Positions 16,729 to 25,648 of a stretch of DNA of 64,000 nt are shown here, one piece after another. This DNA comes from Candidatus Magnetocorallium paracelense (GTDB lineage: Bacteria > Nitrospirota > Thermodesulfovibrionia > Thermodesulfovibrionales > Magnetobacteriaceae). Below the pieces are notes generated by a model. That model was not told the DNA's origin. It saw only the letters and a list, made by a program, of their open reading frames with translations, and made no database searches. Both the position numbers and the translations under genes were made by a program. The stretch is taken from positions 20,855 to 84,854 of the forward strand of contig JAREWP010000086.1 in NCBI GenBank assembly GCA_029001845.1, in the 5' to 3' direction. How positions within the stretch are numbered: the stretch's first letter is position 1; each line of letters begins with the position of its first letter.

Positions 16729-17181
16729 TTGCAGTTTAAAAAAGAGACAGTCTCTGAGATGGTTAAACATGCTCTATCTGCTTATCCTGACGAATGTTGC
16801 GGTATCGTTACAGGAAACAGTAATGACCAGGTCGTGCATATATGCGAGAATATTCAGAACAGGCTTCACGGGGACGACCCCGATAATCATCCCCGTACGG
16901 CACGTACGGCATATGCCATTGACAGAAATGAGGCAAACGCCATTATATCGGAGGCCGTAAAGAACAGTCTCACAGTACTTGCCTTCTATCATTCCCATAC
17001 AGATAATGAGGCTTACTTCTCGGAAACCGATATCGCTGCACAAACCGTATTCGGAGAGCCGGAGTTCCCCGAGGCCGTGCATCTTGTAATTTCGATCTGT
17101 AATGGTAAATTCAACGGAACGGCATGTTTTGTGTGGAACAGAGAAAGGAATGACTTCGATCGCGTGGAAACAGGATTTTAA
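16729..17181 (+). CDS. JAMM/MPN+ metalloprotease, Mec-like
   Basis: A 150-aa protein with a complete JAMM motif: E22 (PDECCG), then H88-S-H90-x7-S98-x2-D101. Bacterial JAMM proteins next to cysteine synthases (Mec in Mycobacterium) release cysteine from the C-terminus of a ubiquitin-like sulfur carrier. The start is taken as TTG 16729, since CGGAGGTG lies just before it; ATG 16759 is less likely because it would cut the first helix. It is separated from the CysM-like gene by a repeat, so it may be transcribed separately. Confidence 0.83.
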   Translation: MQFKKETVSEMVKHALSAYPDECCGIVTGNSNDQVVHICENIQNRLHGDDPDNHPRTARTAYAIDRNEANAIISEAVKNSLTVLAFYHSHTDNEAYFSETDIAAQTVFGEPEFPEAVHLVISICNGKFNGTACFVWNRERNDFDRVETGF

Positions 17182-17208
17182 ACCGGTTACAAGGCATTCA
17201 TCTGCCTG

Positions 17209-17853
17209 TCAATCGGCTTTGTTTTCCGACAGTTTATGAAACGAATCTCTCCATGATTCGGAAAGAGCTTTTAGAGAGAGTATTTTTTCGATTCCCTCAC
17301 GATTACCCTTTTGATGGTGGAATATCAGATTTGCATAGGAGACGGTAATTTTCTTTGAGTCTCTTTCCACTAAGGTGATGGAATCTCCTCTTTTCACCTC
17401 TCCGGCATTGAGCACTCTGAAGTAAAAACCGGTTTTCCCGGAATCCACTACGAGCTTGGCCATATCCATCCTGCCGATTCTGGCGGAAAGTGTCGAACAT
17501 GGTTGACGGGGCTGACTTATCTGAAGAACTGCCGTACCGGCCCTAAATATATCGCCAATGCAGATGTCATCCTCACTAAGGCCGGAAACGGAGATGTTCT
17601 CTCCAAATGCAGCAACAGGAAGCTCGAAACCAAGAATCTCCGCCCAATAGGGATAGTGATCCATGCTGTAAACACAGACAGCTTTATCTCGCCCCCCGTG
17701 ATTTTTTGAATCCCCAACACCGTCACCTTCAAAACCGGATAATCCCAAAGAGAGCGCTTCTTTAACAGGTGCTTTTGAAATACCTGTTAGTATTTCCTTA
17801 TTCAGAAACCTCTCCTTTTTCGGAAGACCTATATTTAAGGACTCAATAATCAT
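17209..17853 (-). CDS. MOSC domain protein, YiiM-like
   Basis: A 214-aa protein with a MOSC domain (GFEGDGVGDSKNHGGRDKAV, then FGENISVSGL and GDIFRAGTAVLQISQPRQPC with the conserved Cys) and a C-terminal three-helix extension, as in YiiM-type proteins that reduce N-hydroxylated compounds using molybdenum cofactor. It lies 5 bases from the end of the upstream FHA/sigma-54 regulator on the same strand, so it is probably co-transcribed with it. Confidence 0.87.
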   Translation of the reverse strand: MIIESLNIGLPKKERFLNKEILTGISKAPVKEALSLGLSGFEGDGVGDSKNHGGRDKAVCVYSMDHYPYWAEILGFELPVAAFGENISVSGLSEDDICIGDIFRAGTAVLQISQPRQPCSTLSARIGRMDMAKLVVDSGKTGFYFRVLNAGEVKRGDSITLVERDSKKITVSYANLIFHHQKGNREGIEKILSLKALSESWRDSFHKLSENKAD

Positions 17854-17858
17854 TGTGT

Positions 17859-19694
17859 TTATGACAGCAAACCGTGTTCCTTGATCTTATTGTACAGCGT
17901 TCTTCTCGGTATCCCCAGGAGATCCGCGGCTTTGGATTTATTCCACTCACATTTGTCGAGGGCCTGCCTGATGTGCTCTTTTTCATTCTCCTCAAGGGTA
18001 AGAAATTTGTTATTGGCGGCGCTGTTTTTCTTCTTTGAGGTTTTTCCTCTCCTTCCTGTTATCTCTTCAGGCAGATCTGACATGGTCAGTACTTTCCTTC
18101 CGTCAAGATAGGCTATTTCAACGGCAGTTTCAACAATATTCTTAAGGGCTCTGATATTTCCGAGCCAGTCATAACCCATCAAGGTCTTAATAATGTTTCT
18201 CGTTACTCCCTCTACAAAGCCGCCGTACTCGGAGTTGTCTATAAAGTAGCTCGTTAAAAGCGGTACATCCTCTTTTCTGTCATTGAGATCAACGAGCTTT
18301 ATGCTTGAGAATTTTCCCCCGAATCTCTCATAAAGGTCTCTTCTGAAAGTTTTATCCTTTACCATCTCATCCATATCTCTGTTCGTGGCGCCTATAATTC
18401 TGACGTCGAGAGATATTTTCTTTGACGGATCGCCAAGCTTGTTAAAGGTTTTATTGTCGAGCACGGATCTGATTTTACTCTGAATTTCAAGACTTAAATC
18501 ACCGATTTCGTCCAGAAAGATCGTCCCATTGTTTGCATGCTCAAAAAATCCTATTCTGTCTGAAGCACCGGTAAATGCACTCTTTACGCTGCCAAACAAC
18601 TCGGCCTCTATAAGACCGTTTGGAATAGAATTCAGATCGACCTTTACAAACCTTTTTTCATTTCTGGAAGACATTTTATGGACCATTTCCGCCAGGTAGG
18701 ATTTGCCCGTACCTGTGCTGCCGAGTAACAATATGGTTCTGTCGCTTTTACTGAGGTGATCGATTTTATGATACACATCCTGCATGGAGCCGGTTTTTCT
18801 ATTGCCTATAAATTTGGTTTTCCATTTATGAAAATCCATGGTCTCTGTAACTGCAATATCGTCTTTTGTACTGTAACAGGCCCCGATATGCTTTCTGATA
18901 GTCTCGTTTTCAGTAAGCAGCACAAGTCGCTCTTTACTGAAATCGTTGAATTTTTCATCGGGAATGTTATACAGGTAGAGAAGCCCGATCGTCTCATTCA
19001 AGGTCTTTACAGGCGACAAAGCAACATTAATTCCCTGGGCCGTCATGGAAAAGTGCGGGATATTATCTCTCAAAACAGATTGATAAAGAAGCTTCGGTAC
19101 GGCAGGAATATTGTAGTCGCCAACCCCTTCTTTATGCTTTATTAAGAGTTTTTTATTGTCATTGAACATGGCAAGGAAACCTGCCCCGGCAGAGACAATC
19201 GTATGACACATCTCTTTTAGAAGATGCCTGGAAAAGGAGTTGAAATCGTTTAGCCTCGTCAGATTGGTTATCATGGATAATACTTCGCCGGTCATGTCAC
19301 TGTCCTGTATCTGGAGATGAATGGTTTCGTCAAAGCTTGTAGACATTTCATCGTTTTCGATATCCAGAACAGGCATCTCCATATTGTCGGAAGCCTCTAT
19401 AACGGAGGATTGTGAAATTTTTCCGATTTTGATAATATTCCCGCATATTTCGATTTCGTCGCCCTCTTTCAGAAGCTTTCTATATACGCTTCGTTTGTTA
19501 ACACCGATGCCGTAAAGGCTCCCCAAGTCTCTGACAAAATAATTGCCTTCGAGATTTTCGATTATGGCGGCATGAAATGCAGATATCTTTTTGTCGCTCA
19601 AATATATGTCGTTTACGGGATCGCGACCAATCGTGACAAGGGAAGTATAACTACTTTTTTCGCTGCCATCTTTTCCGTAATACAATTCAATCAT
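17859..19694 (-). CDS. FHA-GAF sigma-54-dependent transcriptional activator
   Basis: A 611-aa regulator. An N-terminal FHA domain (VTIGRDPVNDIYLSD..SAFHA, residues 1-95) is followed by a GAF-like domain (about 130-290), an AAA+ sigma-54 interaction domain (Walker A GSTGTGKS, sigma-54 loop SAFTGA in place of GAFTGA, Walker B GTIFLDEIGDL) and a C-terminal Fis-type HTH ending NKIKEHG. FHA-linked activators are switched by Thr phosphorylation, often in myxobacteria-like and other Deltaproteobacteria. No Ser/Thr kinase is encoded nearby. Confidence 0.93.
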   Translation of the reverse strand: MIELYYGKDGSEKSSYTSLVTIGRDPVNDIYLSDKKISAFHAAIIENLEGNYFVRDLGSLYGIGVNKRSVYRKLLKEGDEIEICGNIIKIGKISQSSVIEASDNMEMPVLDIENDEMSTSFDETIHLQIQDSDMTGEVLSMITNLTRLNDFNSFSRHLLKEMCHTIVSAGAGFLAMFNDNKKLLIKHKEGVGDYNIPAVPKLLYQSVLRDNIPHFSMTAQGINVALSPVKTLNETIGLLYLYNIPDEKFNDFSKERLVLLTENETIRKHIGACYSTKDDIAVTETMDFHKWKTKFIGNRKTGSMQDVYHKIDHLSKSDRTILLLGSTGTGKSYLAEMVHKMSSRNEKRFVKVDLNSIPNGLIEAELFGSVKSAFTGASDRIGFFEHANNGTIFLDEIGDLSLEIQSKIRSVLDNKTFNKLGDPSKKISLDVRIIGATNRDMDEMVKDKTFRRDLYERFGGKFSSIKLVDLNDRKEDVPLLTSYFIDNSEYGGFVEGVTRNIIKTLMGYDWLGNIRALKNIVETAVEIAYLDGRKVLTMSDLPEEITGRRGKTSKKKNSAANNKFLTLEENEKEHIRQALDKCEWNKSKAADLLGIPRRTLYNKIKEHGLLS

Positions 19695-19724
19695 AAATAC
19701 AATGTCCCGCTAAATGTTATTAAG

Positions 19725-19759
19725 TAAAAAAAGTCGCTGCTTAAACAGCTTAACTTGAT
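19725..19759 (+). repeat. Short repeat, family D copy 1
   Basis: AAAGTCGCTGCTTAAACAGC then TTAACTTGATG. It recurs at 24411-24440 with only a few changes, and a diverged form lies at about 19900-19935. The centre is a GCTG..CAGC dyad. Confidence 0.6.
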
Positions 19760-19834
19760 GTATAGCAGTCAGCCATTTTACAAAAAAATGGTTCTATTAA
19801 ATAGTAAACTTACCCCTGTCAAGTCAAGTTTATT

Positions 19835-19905
19835 AAAAGGAATTTCAAAGAAATTCCTTTTAGATATCCTCTCCCCCTTTGAAGGGGGAGAGGGAGTAAG
19901 AGAAA
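19835..19905. repeat. Hairpin repeat, family G copy 1
   Basis: A perfect 12-base-arm hairpin (AAAAGGAATTTC/GAAATTCCTTTT) followed by a CTCTCCCCC/GGGGGAGAG hairpin. A related pair of motifs in reverse order occurs at 45262-45318. Confidence 0.6.
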
Positions 19906-20046
19906 AGTCCGTCCGATGGACGTTAAGTTGACGCCTGAAAACTTTAAAAAACCACCTGAATGCAAAGGCGGTATCCTGAATAGTCCAACAGTGGCAGATG
20001 CCCTTTTGAGCACAAATTTTTCATAAATCTAAATATTTGTGTATTG

Positions 20047-20757
20047 CTATTGTAAATGAAAGAGGTTAAAAAATTCACCTGTGGAGTGCAGTTTTTTCTT
20101 AGTCAACGGCTTAATATAGGGAATCGTACCTAAAACCGGCGTTTGGCAAAGTCTTGCGATAATCTGGGGGTTCGTTTTTTCTGCAATATCGTTGTCAGGC
20201 GGATCGGAATGGTTGAGGATTATCCCTTTTACTTCGATCCCCATACTCGCTGCAGACTCCAGTGTAAGCAGTGTGTGATTAATCGTTCCTATCGACACTC
20301 TTGAAACAACAACAACAGGAAGGGAGAGGGCAAGTATCAAATCGGAGACGAAGAAATCCTCTTTTATGGGTACGCGTAATCCCCCTATACCTTCTATAAT
20401 CAGATAATCGCGCCTGGCCTGCATATACTCTACACTACTCATTATCTTCTGAATATTCACCGGTCTGTCCTCGATCTCTGAGGCAACCATCGGTGCAAGG
20501 GGGAGCTCATATCTGACAGGAACGATATGTTCCATACTGTCGGAAAGATCAAGGATCTCCTTCAGCCATGTACCGTCTCCGGGAACTAAGGCGCCATTGG
20601 TCAAGGTACAACCTGTTTCAACAGGCTTCATCACCGAAATATCGATTCCCTTTTGCTGCAACTGCATAGCGATCAGTGCGGTCACCACTGTTTTCCCCAC
20701 TCCTGTATCGCTGCCCGTTATAAATACCCCCTTTTTAGATAAAAACTTTTCCGCCAT
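20047..20757 (-). CDS. bioD: Dethiobiotin synthetase
   Basis: A 236-aa protein with the BioD P-loop TGSDTGVGKT, the MKPVETGC motif and EGIGGLRVPI. It closes the ureido ring of dethiobiotin from DAPA, CO2 and ATP. It is the last gene of a three-gene operon (bioF, SDR, bioD) and lies 4 bases after the SDR gene. bioA and bioB are not in the window. Confidence 0.93.
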   Translation of the reverse strand: MAEKFLSKKGVFITGSDTGVGKTVVTALIAMQLQQKGIDISVMKPVETGCTLTNGALVPGDGTWLKEILDLSDSMEHIVPVRYELPLAPMVASEIEDRPVNIQKIMSSVEYMQARRDYLIIEGIGGLRVPIKEDFFVSDLILALSLPVVVVSRVSIGTINHTLLTLESAASMGIEVKGIILNHSDPPDNDIAEKTNPQIIARLCQTPVLGTIPYIKPLTKKKLHSTGEFFNLFHLQ

Positions 20758-20761
20758 ATTT

Positions 20762-21466
20762 TTACATCACTCTTGAATCCATTGTAAATACCTGACCTGT
20801 TACTCCCTTTACCGGCAATAAAGAGCAGATCATCTCAGATACCTCTTTAGGACAGGAGAGGCGTTTTAAGAGACTTTCTTCCTTTGCACGTCTCGCTGCG
20901 GTCCTGTTTTTTCCGCCCATTTCAGTGTCCATATAACCGGGGAGAAGGGCGTTAACCCTGATATCGTACATGGCCAGTTCCTTTGCCGCTGTCAGAGTCA
21001 GCCCGATCAGCGCAGCCTTGGACGCACTGTAAGCAGTCTGCCCGATCCTGCCTTTAAACCCTGAAACAGAGGAGATATTTATGATATGACCGCCTCTTTT
21101 CATAATCGGAACAACATCCCTGATAATATGAAAGACAGCTGTCAGATTAAGAGACATTATTTCGTCCCACTGCGTCTCTTCGGTTTTAATTAACAGGGAA
21201 TCGATATTCATACCTGCCGAATTTATGACATAATCGAGGGAAGGAGCTCTCTTCTCAATAAATTGAATCAAATGTCTCCTGTCAACGTTACGCCTCAAAT
21301 CGGCTCTACATGGAGTAATCGAATCTTTATACCTGCCAAAATAGTTGATAAACGAATCGTCGGCGCTAAAGTAATGAGCGAACACGCGACACCGATTCCC
21401 GGCAAGTTGGAGTGCTGTTTCACGTCCCAATCCGCCGGAAGCTCCTGTAACAAGGGCGGTTTTCAT
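20762..21466 (-). CDS. Short-chain dehydrogenase/reductase in biotin operon (FabG-like)
   Basis: A 234-aa SDR with the NADP motif TGASGGLGRE, NSAG, catalytic Ser (ISSVSG) and YSASK. It resembles 3-oxoacyl-ACP reductases. Its position between bioF and bioD, overlapping bioF by 4 bases, suggests a dedicated role in making the pimeloyl precursor rather than general fatty acid synthesis. That is an inference from context. Confidence 0.88.
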   Translation of the reverse strand: MKTALVTGASGGLGRETALQLAGNRCRVFAHYFSADDSFINYFGRYKDSITPCRADLRRNVDRRHLIQFIEKRAPSLDYVINSAGMNIDSLLIKTEETQWDEIMSLNLTAVFHIIRDVVPIMKRGGHIINISSVSGFKGRIGQTAYSASKAALIGLTLTAAKELAMYDIRVNALLPGYMDTEMGGKNRTAARRAKEESLLKRLSCPKEVSEMICSLLPVKGVTGQVFTMDSRVM

Positions 21467-22599
21467 TTTTGAATAGACCTTAGAGCTTTTAAAAGAATCT
21501 CTATATCCTCTTCATCATGCCCTGCTGTAACGGATAAGCGAAGCATCGGGTCTTTGACTGTGGGCGGTCTTATTGCAGGCGCATAAACCCCCTTGTCGAA
21601 TAGTTGCTTTGCAACGGTAAGGGCCTTTTCCGAAGATTCCAGCATTACCGGAAAGATCGGCGTGCCCCTGTCGCCGGTTTTCATTCCAATTGCAGATAAA
21701 CCTTTTCCAAGGCGTGTTATATTACCCCTTAATGCAGCAATTATCTCGGGATGTCTCTTTATATAATTAAGCGAAGCGATGGATGCCGCCACATCGGTAA
21801 CCGGAAGGGCTGTGGAATAGATAAGACTTCTGGCTCTGTTAATGAGATAATCGATGATATCCCCGGCTGCTGCAATGTAACCCCCAATTGAGCCAATCGC
21901 CTTGGAAAGGGTCCCCATAAGAACAATAAAATCCTCCGCCTTAAGACCAAAATACTCCAACACGCCTCTGCCCTTTCCCAAAACTCCGGTCCCATGTGCG
22001 TCATCGATGTACAAAAGCATTCCCTCTTGTTTGCAAAGCTTGAAAATCTCGGGTATATTGGCGATATCTCCGTGCATACTAAAGACCGATTCCGTAATTA
22101 TCATACCCTTTGAGCCTTTACACTCTCGCATAAGGCTTTTCAGATGGGAAATATCATTATGCCTGTAGATCAGCTTTTCCGCTTTGCTCAATCTGCAACC
22201 GTCTATCAGGCTTGCATGGTTCTGTTCATCGCTGAAAATCGTAAAATCCTCTGATGTCAAAGCGGGAACAGCACCGATATTTGCACTGTAACCGGAATTA
22301 AAAACAATCGCCCCTTCGCTGCCTTTATAGGAAGCAATCATCTCCTCGAGCTCGCCATGCAACGGGCTGCCTCCGCTCAGGAGCCTTGATGCACCGGCGC
22401 TGAAACCGTATCTTTGGACAGCCTCTTTCACTGCACGAATCAATTCGTCATTCCGGGAGAGTCCTAGATAATCGTTGGAAGAGAAATTTAACAACTCCCT
22501 GCCATCGATCTCGATCAACCTGCCCTGTGACGTATCTCTGTCCCGAATCCGCCTGTAAAGGTTGTGTCTCTTTAAATCTTGCAGTTTTTCTTTGTACAT
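21463..22599 (-). CDS. bioF: 8-amino-7-oxononanoate synthase
   Basis: A 378-aa PLP-dependent alpha-oxoamine synthase. It has NFSSNDYLGLS near the N-terminus, GASRLLSGGSPLHGELE, DDAHGTGVLG, and the PLP lysine in GTLSKAIGSIGGY. It condenses pimeloyl thioester with alanine to give KAPA, the first committed ring-building step of biotin synthesis. First gene of the operon. Confidence 0.93.
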   Translation of the reverse strand: MYKEKLQDLKRHNLYRRIRDRDTSQGRLIEIDGRELLNFSSNDYLGLSRNDELIRAVKEAVQRYGFSAGASRLLSGGSPLHGELEEMIASYKGSEGAIVFNSGYSANIGAVPALTSEDFTIFSDEQNHASLIDGCRLSKAEKLIYRHNDISHLKSLMRECKGSKGMIITESVFSMHGDIANIPEIFKLCKQEGMLLYIDDAHGTGVLGKGRGVLEYFGLKAEDFIVLMGTLSKAIGSIGGYIAAAGDIIDYLINRARSLIYSTALPVTDVAASIASLNYIKRHPEIIAALRGNITRLGKGLSAIGMKTGDRGTPIFPVMLESSEKALTVAKQLFDKGVYAPAIRPPTVKDPMLRLSVTAGHDEEDIEILLKALRSIQK

Positions 22600-22985
22600 G
22601 GTGTATCGGACATAAAATGCTGAAAAGAGAAGAAAAAACGTAACTACTCAGGTGGCTGGACTGAAGGCCGAAGACTGTCAGGTTAAAACATGTGTATTGG
22701 TAAATATTTACGCCTTTTCATCGGTCGACGAATCATTATTTTTAGTTTTTTACTACAGCCTTTAGTCTTCAGCCTAAAAACCTAAGTAATTACAAAACAT
22801 TATCACATAGGATGCGGGAATGTAAATACCATTGGTCCGGTTATTGCCAAGAGGTTTTCGGATGTCCATCTATCTGCCGGAGTAATAACAAAGAGTGTAA
22901 AATCATTGTAAATATGGTATCATTATATGTTCAAGAGGGGTTATCTTTTATGGAATTATCCAACAATCTAAGAAAAGGAGGAACT
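22600..22985. other. Intergenic region between bioF and the DUF4139 gene
   Basis: Contains an element made of two facing family C repeats: 22640-22692 (GTAACTACTCAGGT..GACTGAAGGCCGAAG) and its inverted partner 22741-22794 (CTTCAGCC..CCTAAGTAATTAC). After it, 22812-22985 is an open Cys-rich frame continuous with the next gene (see that entry). Confidence 0.6.
22640..22794. repeat. Composite family C element with inverted ends
   Basis: The only copy in which two family C units face each other across about 50 bases. This suggests that the single copies elsewhere are halves of a ~155-base palindromic element. Confidence 0.55.
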
Positions 22986-24407
22986 ATGGCAATAAAAATT
23001 TACTTATTTCTGGTTTTCATTTTTCTGCAAGCTGTATCTGTCCGGGCTGAAGAAGTCACTATTAAAAGCACTTCATCGGATCGAACAAACATGGAAGTAA
23101 CAATTTACAACAATAATTTAGGACTTATAAAGGATACTCGAAATATCCGTCTTCCAAAGGGCTTGGGCCAACTGCGATTCATGGATGTCGCCTCCCATAT
23201 CAAACCGGTTACAGTGCATGTAAAATCCGTAAACAATCCCGATGCCCTTACCATTCTTGAACAAAACTATGAGTACGATTTGATTAACGAAAAAAAGCTT
23301 CTCGACAAATATGTAGGAAAAAAAATCAAGATTATCGATCGGAACCGATTTCAGGACAAAAAAGAGGAGCTGGAAGCCCTGTTGGTAAGCAATAATAATG
23401 GCCAGGTCTATAAGATAAACGATGAAATCTATCTGGGACATTCCGGGCATAAAATTCTGCCTGAAATACCGGAAAACCTAATTGCCAAACCAACTCTGAT
23501 GTGGCTTTATGAAAACAAATCCGACAAAAAGCACCACTTGCAAACCTCCTATCTCACTACCAACATCTATTGGAAAGCCGATTATATAGTGGTACTGAAT
23601 AAAGACGACAGTGAGGCGGATATTTCCGGATGGGTGTCCATAGATAATAAAAGCGGAGTTACATATAACAATGCAAGACTCAAACTTGTGGCAGGTAAAA
23701 CAAATACCATAGCGCAGAGGCCACCCTTACGAGCGATGAAAGGGATGATGCAGGCAGAAGCAGCAGCGCCGTATTTTGAAGAGAAGGAATTTTTCGAATA
23801 CCATATCTACGATTTGCAGAGAAAAACAACAATTAAGGACAATCAAAGCAAGCAAATAAACCTTTTGGAAGCACATAGCGTAAAAATAGAAAAAGAGTTC
23901 ATAACACACAGCGCCGGCTCCCGCTTCACAAGAAGACATAATGAGAGTGAAAGGAGCCAACCTGTGGATGTGTACATCGCTTTTTCCAATTCCAAAGACA
24001 ATAACCTCGGTTCTCCACTGCCTGAAGGGATAATGCGGCTTTATAAAAAAGACAGCGACGAAAGTCTTCAATTTATCGGAGAGGACAGAGTAGAACATAC
24101 ACCGACAGATGAAGAGGTGAAACTAAAAACAGGCCTGGCCTTTGACGTAAAAGCCGTACGCACTCAAAAAGAGTACAAAAAAATAACTTCCGGACTCTTT
24201 GAAACAGCATGGGAGATAGAGATAAGAAACCACAAAAAGGAGAATATAACTGTCACGGTTATAGAATCATTGCAGGGCGATTGGGAAGTACTCAACAGCA
24301 GCCATCCTTATGGCAAAACAGATGCCTTTACCATCCGATTCATTATTGAAGTTCCGGAGAAGGGAAAAGCAATGGTGGCGTATCAGGTGAAAACCGACCT
24401 GAGGTAA
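22986..24407 (+). CDS. Secreted DUF4139 protein
   Basis: A 473-aa protein with a clear signal peptide (MAIKIYLFLVFIFLQAVSVR-AEE). The body matches DUF4139: NNNLGLIKDTRNIRLPKG, LMWLYENK, LQTSYLTTNIYWKADYIVV and SGWVSIDNKSGVTYNNARLKLVAG, all typical. The function of the family is unknown; it is predicted beta-rich and exported. ATG 22986 follows AAAGGAGGAACT. An in-frame extension back to 22812 encodes a peptide with six Cys; since it would bury the signal peptide, I reject it as part of this protein, though it might be a separate small peptide. Confidence 0.85.
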   Translation: MAIKIYLFLVFIFLQAVSVRAEEVTIKSTSSDRTNMEVTIYNNNLGLIKDTRNIRLPKGLGQLRFMDVASHIKPVTVHVKSVNNPDALTILEQNYEYDLINEKKLLDKYVGKKIKIIDRNRFQDKKEELEALLVSNNNGQVYKINDEIYLGHSGHKILPEIPENLIAKPTLMWLYENKSDKKHHLQTSYLTTNIYWKADYIVVLNKDDSEADISGWVSIDNKSGVTYNNARLKLVAGKTNTIAQRPPLRAMKGMMQAEAAAPYFEEKEFFEYHIYDLQRKTTIKDNQSKQINLLEAHSVKIEKEFITHSAGSRFTRRHNESERSQPVDVYIAFSNSKDNNLGSPLPEGIMRLYKKDSDESLQFIGEDRVEHTPTDEEVKLKTGLAFDVKAVRTQKEYKKITSGLFETAWEIEIRNHKKENITVTVIESLQGDWEVLNSSHPYGKTDAFTIRFIIEVPEKGKAMVAYQVKTDLR

Positions 24408-24410
24408 GAG

Positions 24411-24440
24411 AAAAGTCGCTGTTGAAGCAGCTTAACTTGA
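24411..24440 (+). repeat. Short repeat, family D copy 2
   Basis: AAAAGTCGCTGTTGAAGCAG then CTTAACTTGAGATC. Nearly the same as 19725-19759. The TTG of this repeat opens the frame of the next gene but is unlikely to be its start. Confidence 0.6.
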
Positions 24441-24472
24441 GATCAACACATAAACAGTGGAACAAAGCGACA

Positions 24473-25306
24473 ATGTCAATAAAAAAACTTACAGGAAAAA
24501 TACTGTTTTATCTCTTGGCTCTGGCAATACTCGTATATTCGCTCTTTCCCTTTTATTACTCTGTTGTCTCCTCCCTGAAAAGCAGCGCGGCTCTTTTTGA
24601 TGTCACCTATTTCCCTTTTAATCCTGACTTTGGAAACTATAAGACCATATTCAGGGACCAACCTTTTGGAAGAAATATTGTAAACTCCCTTATAGTCTCT
24701 TCGGCAGTCGTTATTCTCTCTCTCTTTCTTAGCACGACAGCGGCCTATGCCTTGGGCCGTATAAAGTTCAGAGGTCGGAAGCTTCTCCTCTTTTCTATTC
24801 TTGGTGCTTCCATGTTTCCACAGGTCGCTGTTTTATCGGGAATGTTCGAAGTTATTAGATTCCTCGGTCTTTACAACAATCCCTTTGGCCTGATTTTTTC
24901 TTATATGGTTATAACCTTGCCTTTTACGGTATGGGTGCTCACGACATTCATGGGGGAAGTCCCTGTTGAGCTTGAAGAAGCAGCAATTATAGACGGCGCG
25001 ACACCTTTGCAGATTATTACAAAGGTGTTTATGCCGCTCCTTGGTCCCGCCTTTGTTGCTACAGGAATTCTGGCCTTTATTGCAGCATGGAACGAGTTCC
25101 TTTTTGCCCTCACCTTTACTCTCACAAACGAACAATGTACGGTGCCTGTGGCTATAGCACTCCTTTCCGGGTCAAGTTCCTATGAACTTCCATGGGGCAA
25201 CATCATGGCTGCATCGGTAATCGTAACCATTCCGTTAATATTATTGGTTCTGTTCTTTCAACGCAGAATTGTAGCAGGATTGACTGCCGGATCGATTAAA
25301 ATGTGA
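24473..25306 (+). CDS. Carbohydrate ABC transporter permease, MalG-type
   Basis: A 277-aa inner-membrane protein with six helices and the EAA loop (EEAAIIDGATPLQIITKVFMPL) that docks on the ATPase. The length and C-terminus (GLTAGSIKM) fit MalG/UgpE-type sugar permeases. ATG 24473 is chosen because the earlier TTG (24422) lies in a repeat. No MalF-type permease or binding protein is adjacent; the matching ATPase lies at 27126, after an unrelated ATPase and a repeat. Confidence 0.88.
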   Translation: MSIKKLTGKILFYLLALAILVYSLFPFYYSVVSSLKSSAALFDVTYFPFNPDFGNYKTIFRDQPFGRNIVNSLIVSSAVVILSLFLSTTAAYALGRIKFRGRKLLLFSILGASMFPQVAVLSGMFEVIRFLGLYNNPFGLIFSYMVITLPFTVWVLTTFMGEVPVELEEAAIIDGATPLQIITKVFMPLLGPAFVATGILAFIAAWNEFLFALTFTLTNEQCTVPVAIALLSGSSSYELPWGNIMAASVIVTIPLILLVLFFQRRIVAGLTAGSIKM

Positions 25307-25648
25307 GAGATCAAGCAATCAGGCCCCTAAGGAACTTACATCGACAATTTTTTATCGATCTTTCATATATAAAATAAAGCAAAGGTTTTTAAAATACAAC
25401 AGCGCAAAGAAAACGTCAGCATCAATAATTATTAATTGACAATCTTTATATCGTCAATCGTCAATTATAATAGTCGCTTATAAATGAAATTGTGTGCAAA
25501 ATTTTATGCCTGTTGCCTTGTGCCCTAAAACTTCTTTAATGACTGCTTGCCGGGTCAGGATAGTACGTACTGTTATTGCACCATTCCTCTTCTTAAGTTC
25601 TCATAATTTGATATAAAATATATCACGCTATGATATAATATATATCAT
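25307..25648. promoter_or_regulatory. Intergenic region with family E repeat and TATATCA-type operator
   Basis: Holds a repeat at 25471-25502 (TAGTCGCTTATAAATGAAAT, shared with 48678) and an AT-rich dyad cluster at about 25610-25648 (TTTGATATAAAATATATCA and TGATATAATATATATCA). The second dyad includes a TATAAT that ends about ten bases before the ATG of the next gene, leaving almost no leader. Confidence 0.5.

Larger units (their letters stand above)
19695..20046. other. Intergenic region rich in small repeats
   Basis: A spacer of 352 bases made almost entirely of repeats: family D (19725-19759), a hairpin AAAAGGAATTTC-AAA-GAAATTCCTTTT (19835-19861), CTCTCCCCCTTT facing GAAGGGGGAGAG, and a variant of family D at about 19900-19935. 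No gene is supported. Confidence 0.6.

Noticed and set aside
22812..22985. Cys-rich in-frame extension of the DUF4139 protein
   Set aside because: A strong ribosome site and a signal peptide begin at 22986, which would be buried by the extension.
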